NCBI GenBank assembly: GCA_025642065.1
Contig: JAODUP010001184.1
Location: forward strand, 1 to 64,000
DNA: 64,000 nt
Source of the DNA: Paralvinella palmiformis
Taxonomy: Eukaryota > Annelida > Polychaeta > Terebellida > Alvinellidae
Direction: 5' to 3'
Shown: one piece after another, positions 58,754 to 64,000 of the stretch
Layout: each line of letters starts with the position of its first letter
Position numbering within the stretch: the first letter of the stretch is position 1
Translations under genes and position numbers: made by a program
Notes under the pieces: model-generated
Databases searched by the model: none
What the model saw: only the letters and a program-made list of their open reading frames with translations
Told to the model about the DNA's origin: nothing

Positions 58754-61065
58754 CATTTGTACAGCATTATATGAAATAGCTGAGACTTACTCCTCAAAAA
58801 CATGAAAAAAATACCCAAAACGTTATTAATAGGCAAGACCTTTACCTAAGCTTAGGGCAAAGCTTAATCCTGACATACTGTGTGCCAAATCTATTTTGCT
58901 GACCGAATTCTTCCTAACTACTCCAAGCTCTGAAACATCTGCTTCGGGATCAAGCTCTTCCAAGTCCTTAACGCTGATGGCTAGCGGTACTCCGGCCTTG
59001 ACATTGCTTGTGCTAGGCTGAAACACTGGCAACTCATAATGCTCCAATTTTGAGCAGCATTGAGTCTCTAACTTCAGGTAGAAGTCATAGTTTGCTGTCT
59101 GCAAAGAAATACGGCCAATAACTCAAGAAAGGTTAACAAATCTGTGACCAAAAAATACAAAGCATTATTTGACATAAATGAATGATGTGTGTAACTAATT
59201 GATGCTAAGGTTTAAAAACGAACAAAAACAATGACTACAAAATCAACAGGTGTTACATTTATGTGGCATCACAACTAACCCTGTGATCGAAGGGGTCCTC
59301 ACGTTCTGCCTGTTTATTGCCACAGTTACAGGCAGCTTTAGTCTTCACCTGGCTTGAATGTGCCATCACAGGAAGACTAGCATTGGAGTCTGTTTCTGGG
59401 ATCTCTGGGACACGATGCAACTGGAATTATGATATGGTAGCTCTTTCACTTGGTGATTTAGTTAATCGACTGCTACTGTATGTTTCTCTTATATGGCTAG
59501 GTGGAAACAGAAACGCTGTGGCGCAACGGGTAATGTTTGTACACACATGTTATAAAACACTGCACACCGAATGAAAATATTTGCCATGCGTAAAACATGT
59601 CACATCATCTGAGGTGAAAGTCTATGTGAAGAAACGAAAGGTTATTCTAGAAAGTTTTAATATAATATAATAAAAAGTTTTCTTATTCATTATACAAAAA
59701 CTTAACAAAACATTACACATTACTCGCTGCCCTTAATTTGGTCAACTCTTTAAACACAACGTTTGCTCTCACAAGACATGTGACCATTGTTTGGCGTTCG
59801 TTCATGATGATTAATAAAAGCTTGCCAAGAACCGTCTCTTGAGCACATTTACATTCCTGGTCTGTCCTGAGAATCCAACCAGTTATCCATTATCTTCTAA
59901 TTATCTTCATACCTGATTGACACACGGTTTTCCTGTCAGACTGATCTCTTCACATTGTTGTTTGCCAGAATGCCAAAGTCTCTCGCACTCTTCAGCCAAC
60001 TGCTTCAGATACTTTTCAGCAGCTGGACCACGTGCATGCTGCCTAAACACCTGTTCCGCTTCCTGGAGCTATTATTATAAATGGCAGGCGTTTCACCGTT
60101 TTATATACAGTCATCGTTACATAGTATTAACTATTTTGAATGCTATTACAAATGTAGATTCTAAAATGATGAGAAGGTGTTTCAATGAAGTCTGATTATT
60201 TATAATTTATAAAAACGTTTCTCACCATTCTAAAATATTGTTTTCATTAAATACATCAAACACGCACACACACACACATATATAATGTCATAAACTTGCC
60301 AATACTAATATACATCACAGTTCAAACTTAGCTGTTGCTCAATGGGACCATTATTAGTCCGGGGCAACTAAGTTATCCAGAAAGATTTCTCTGTGAACAA
60401 CTAAGAAATCAGACTTACAGTTACACTTATGTAAATGTAGCACAGTGGCTGTGTCTATATGACTGGTATTGATTATAGTGTGAACTTTTTCAGGCATGAC
60501 AGTGGCCTTTGGAAAAAACCCAGTGAAAAGCAGGAAAGGAAATCACAGAGCAAAGTGAAACACCAGCAGCTAGGGGTGCTGTAAGCCCCCGATAAAATAG
60601 TTTTGTGCATTTTTAGGATAATCTGAGACTACTTGAGTGGGGATAAAACATGTCATCTGCAAGAGAAATTTTCTTCAAATCATCAGTTTGACCCACTCCC
60701 CATTTCCAAATACGTTACTTTCAGCTCTGGAAAAACCTGAAATCTGGCAAAAAACGGAAAACTCTCATCCCTGTTTATAATGTCTGTGACTTAGGTGTCT
60801 GTACACCTTAAGGTTGTGACCTGATTCCCAGTTGCTGGTATCTGGATCACCTTTGTACTGCATTAGTTAACTTTAGTGGCTGGACAAGTTTATAAAATGG
60901 GACAGCTCAGACTGTCAATAAAAAATATTTAAAAAAGTTGTTTGAGTCCTCCTCAATTTTCTCCAAGGACAATGATTTTGCCATGAAAATACTTTTGTTA
61001 TATAGTACCAGTATGCTTCTGTGGAAAAGTAAGTATTTTTATTTATAAATTATGAATATGTCATG

Positions 61066-61105
<40 letters not shown>

Positions 61106-62660
61106 GACTGGTTATAATTATAAACTTTGTTCCTTAATTCATTGAGATGATAAATTGTATTAGATTATAACATACGATTTAAAAAAAACTTACTTTGTTT
61201 TGATGATAACTTCTTGTATAAAATGGCGGCAGTCCCTCTCTGTAAGCACTTTCTGCCAAGGGCACAATTTTAGAACAGCGTCTAATTAGCAAGAATGAGA
61301 ATTATAACTCTTTGTATTAAGAATAACAATCATATTTGTCACTTCGTTAAATAATTCAAACAAACCAACCAATCAACAGAGAACAAACTGAACTACGAAA
61401 TAACACTGAACAAAAAAACAAGGTTAGTTAAATGTTGAACTGGTGTTATCTGTACCTATTATCCAAGTTAGCATCAACATAAAACATCATGACTTACAGT
61501 TCTGAGAAGCGCCCATCAATCTCGAGCAAAGATTTCAAGGTACCAAAAGAAGAGCTCGCTCTACATTCTGGCTGATCCAGTATAAAGAAACTAAACAACT
61601 TATTGCCAGCCTCAAGCCATGTCTCAATAGATGGTAACTGAAAGAGTGATAACGTCAGTAGATGTAATTTTCCAGGCTGAAGAATCCTTTTATTTAAGTC
61701 ACCATCTGGATGTTCTGATTTATCATAAATGGTAATAAATATTGCTCTGTAACCAACTTATTTTACAAGTGGATTTTTGGCCAACTTCCCACAAGTTTTG
61801 CACAGTGCATCTCCAAAGATTGTCCATGTTTACTGATACATGGATAATTGTTATTCTTGTTCCATCATAAACTAATTGGCAGTTATCATAGAACTTCTGT
61901 GTCTTCAGCAACAATTATTCCTGACACATTGATAAAACTTACACAAATGAGTGAGTGAATATTTAGCCTTGACCCTGGTCACACCTGGGACATATGGCTG
62001 ACGGGTAATGCCTTAAGAAACTATTCCAAAAACACAGATGTGACTGGTATCTGAACCTAGTACAAGAGGTTCTCAATGCAGTCCATTAACAACTGCATCA
62101 CATAAGAGTGTCTGAAAAAACTTACTCTGTCTGAATAAGCAATTATGTAGATATTAAAACTTATGAATGTAATATTTCTCCACCAGTTTATGTACAACAT
62201 GTTTTAATTATATCTCATTAAGATAATTATTCTTTTTGCATGCTGTTATTTATCTGTGTTACTTGTTTGCATGCCACAGGACTGAAGTACGCTGAAACAA
62301 AGACCTCCAAGTAAATTCCGATATGGATGTCATATTTCAAGAAGTAGTTTAAAAAACGAACTCTTTTTGTAATTATCTATCCAAAAAATACCCGTCTCTG
62401 TAAAACATTTAGAAAAAAACTCAGTCTTACCACAAATATTGCAGGAACTGGGTTCCTACCCACATTATCATCAAAACCTTTCAGCTGCGCAAGTTCCACA
62501 TGTTGCCAGAGGAACTCTCTAAAGCCATTCTGATCCACTGTTGCTGTTGAGGTTGTTACAGTAGTAGTTCTAGCATCACCAGATCCATTGGTATTGTGGG
62601 AACTTACCAACTGCTGGTTAGCACGCCGATTTGTCTGGTAGCTTCTGCTCCTTGGTCCAT
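56078..62660 (-). CDS. SMG8: SMG8, nonsense-mediated mRNA decay factor, C-terminal 12 exons
   Basis: Minus-strand exons in order: 62660-62431, 61637-61498, 61281-61195, 60068-59913, 59420-59280, 59098-58846, 58516-58268, 57855-57703, 57421-57300, 56824-56766, 56564-56388, 56186-56078. About 625 residues are visible. Diagnostic stretches: EFLWQHVELAQLKGFDDNVG, SAYREGLPPFYT, ARGPAAEKYLKQL, CNCGNKQAEREDPFD, TANYDFYLKLE, FALSLGQSG, TEYLPGMIHSDSP, GNFLLPWDITV, IGFEYECPRGHRYFLSGPDK, SAKGNIGQLMRIFVTIP and YWVLRLPYVYLGETGAY. SMG8 joins SMG9 to restrain the SMG1 kinase that phosphorylates UPF1. The GTPase-like N-terminal part lies beyond 64000. Exon 56564-56388 ends at a weak donor (GTATCC), chosen because it restores the conserved tail. 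One junction (61195 to 60068) is off by one base; see findings. Confidence 0.92.
57549..57651 (-). mobile_element. SINE family 1 fragment, reverse, in an SMG8 intron
   Basis: Reverse complement begins gggtgcctccagggcctaat and carries a worn B-box and gaagggcatttcatcgttca. The element is truncated after the first body block. Confidence 0.6.
58000..58036. repeat. (GT)n microsatellite
   Basis: Interrupted GT run in an SMG8 intron. Confidence 0.9.
58704..58752. repeat. (CA)n microsatellite
   Basis: CA run with one GA interruption in an SMG8 intron. Confidence 0.95.
61068..61101. repeat. (TA)n microsatellite
   Basis: About 17 TA units in the SMG8 intron between exons 61281-61195 and 60068-59913. 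Confidence 0.95.
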
Positions 62661-64000
62661 CTGGCAACAAAGAAAATGTTATATACCCAAGAAAATTTAA
62701 ACGGTAACACCATAAAAGTATATATAAATACCAAACCTGATGAGTATTGATCTAATATGTAGAATTATGGCCTATGGGACAACATTCCCTTCTATCTCTA
62801 ATCATATTAAAATAGGGTATAATATGTGCACTCCAAGATTAATCTGCATATAAATTCTAACTCTGTTGTATGTTAACAATGTTAATTAAACTATATTTTT
62901 CATGAGAAAGTGTTGAAAAGTTTGCATTAGTCCAGCAGATGTATGTCATTTACACATGACACTGTTAACTATGGTATTGTTACAGTCCATATGAACAGAC
63001 AATAAAATATATATAGAACTTATGTGTGTGTGTGTGCACGTACATGAATAGTAATGATAATGCAGCAGAAATGTGATAAAACCATATTACATTGAGGATC
63101 CATTATGATGGTGGTTTCACATCGGTACCCATCATGTATATTGATGAGGAGATTTATTAATTATTGTTATTATTTGTGAAAAGTATGAATTAATGGCACC
63201 TAAAATAAATTTTTCCTACAAATATATGTTTACTTGGAAGCTGCTGCATTGGAGCTCCCTTGGACTGAGTACAAAATTAATCATCAATTTATTGGTTGTG
63301 AGAACTGCTCAAAATAGTCATCGTACAATAACTTAGGAAATACTGAAATAACTTTGAGATTACTAGTGGAAACAAAAGGTGTGGTAGGCGAGACAAACTA
63401 ATTAGGTAATCGGATAACACCAAAGATTTGACCTCCCCAGTAAATTCTGGAGAAATTAAATCAGTAATATGTATTATACTTATTATAAATTATTTAACAA
63501 ATCTTATTGACATTTGTCAGAAAGTTCATTCCTTTACTTTCAGTTATTTTACATAACAGCTGTCACATTCCAAAAGTCACATACATGTATGTGATATTTT
63601 TAATATGATAAGTATATATTTGTGTCCAATAAAAAATATGTTTAACTTTTGTCTCTTTTTTATTATTAAGGGTGTCAGCTTAAATCTTGTGACCTTTTGT
63701 TTGTGCACCAACAAATAACTTAAAAAACATAAATGTACTTATATAGTTAATGCTAACATTGGTTATATATACTTATCTATTACTAGCCGTGAATGCCTAC
63801 CTAGAAACCAGCATCAAATATCTTTAATTAACATTATAACTGCTGTAAGACATTTCATTATGAATCTTTTGTTTTTATAGTTAGATATCTGAAGATCAAA
63901 TTTATGGATTTTATCACACGATTGGCTTCCAATAATGCAACCACCTTTCCCACTGTTTTGTATTAATTATACATCAAAGATAGGCAGTTTTAAACATACA
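62661..64000 (-). other. SMG8 intron running to the window edge
   Basis: The acceptor of exon 62660-62431 expects a split codon from an upstream exon, so this AT-rich stretch is intronic. No exon is visible in it. A short (GT)n lies near 63023-63036. Confidence 0.6.

Overview
This is a window of animal nuclear DNA. It is AT-rich, its genes are split into short exons by large introns, and it is full of microsatellites, tRNA-derived SINEs and decayed transposons. The protein-coding exons look most like invertebrate orthologues of conserved animal genes, and a lophotrochozoan such as a mollusc is my best guess; that is an inference from protein and repeat style, not from a species marker. No bacterial, phage or CRISPR feature is present.

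Five real genes were assembled by eye using splice sites and reading phase. (1) 38-340 (+): last coding exon of a C3orf33-like protein with a nuclease-fold tail. (2) 7481-17060 (+): complete PQBP1, 8 coding exons, 283 residues, with a WW domain and the conserved spliceosome-binding C-terminus. (3) 25676-37694 (+): complete alpha-arrestin (ARRDC family), 6 coding exons, 418 residues. (4) 51531-53814 (+): ankyrin-repeat and SOCS-box protein closest to ASB13, 5 exons, with the N-terminal start not securely found. (5) 62660-56078 (-): the C-terminal 12 exons of SMG8, the nonsense-mediated decay factor; its 5' end lies beyond the window. These genes do not form one pathway. PQBP1 and SMG8 act in mRNA processing and surveillance; the arrestin and ASB13 are both candidate ubiquitin-ligase adaptors.

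Mobile DNA by region: 0.7-3 kb holds a LINE relic and a DIRS-like retrotransposon relic that has lost its catalytic motif. 5.1-6.5 kb holds a broken THAP-domain transposase-like gene. PQBP1 intron 1 holds a SINE, a hAT transposase tail and a large foldback repeat. 29.4-37.1 kb, inside the arrestin introns, holds a 57-bp minisatellite, two nearly identical inverted arms that flank exons 2-4, and two head-to-head pieces of a MULE transposon. 43.7-48.1 kb is a nested pair of LINEs. At least two tRNA-derived SINE families are scattered throughout.

I found no convincing new biological system. The observations most worth checking are the inverted arms around arrestin exons 2-4, a one-base phase mismatch in SMG8, a PPxY motif inside the arrestin C domain, and the palindrome-bearing minisatellite.
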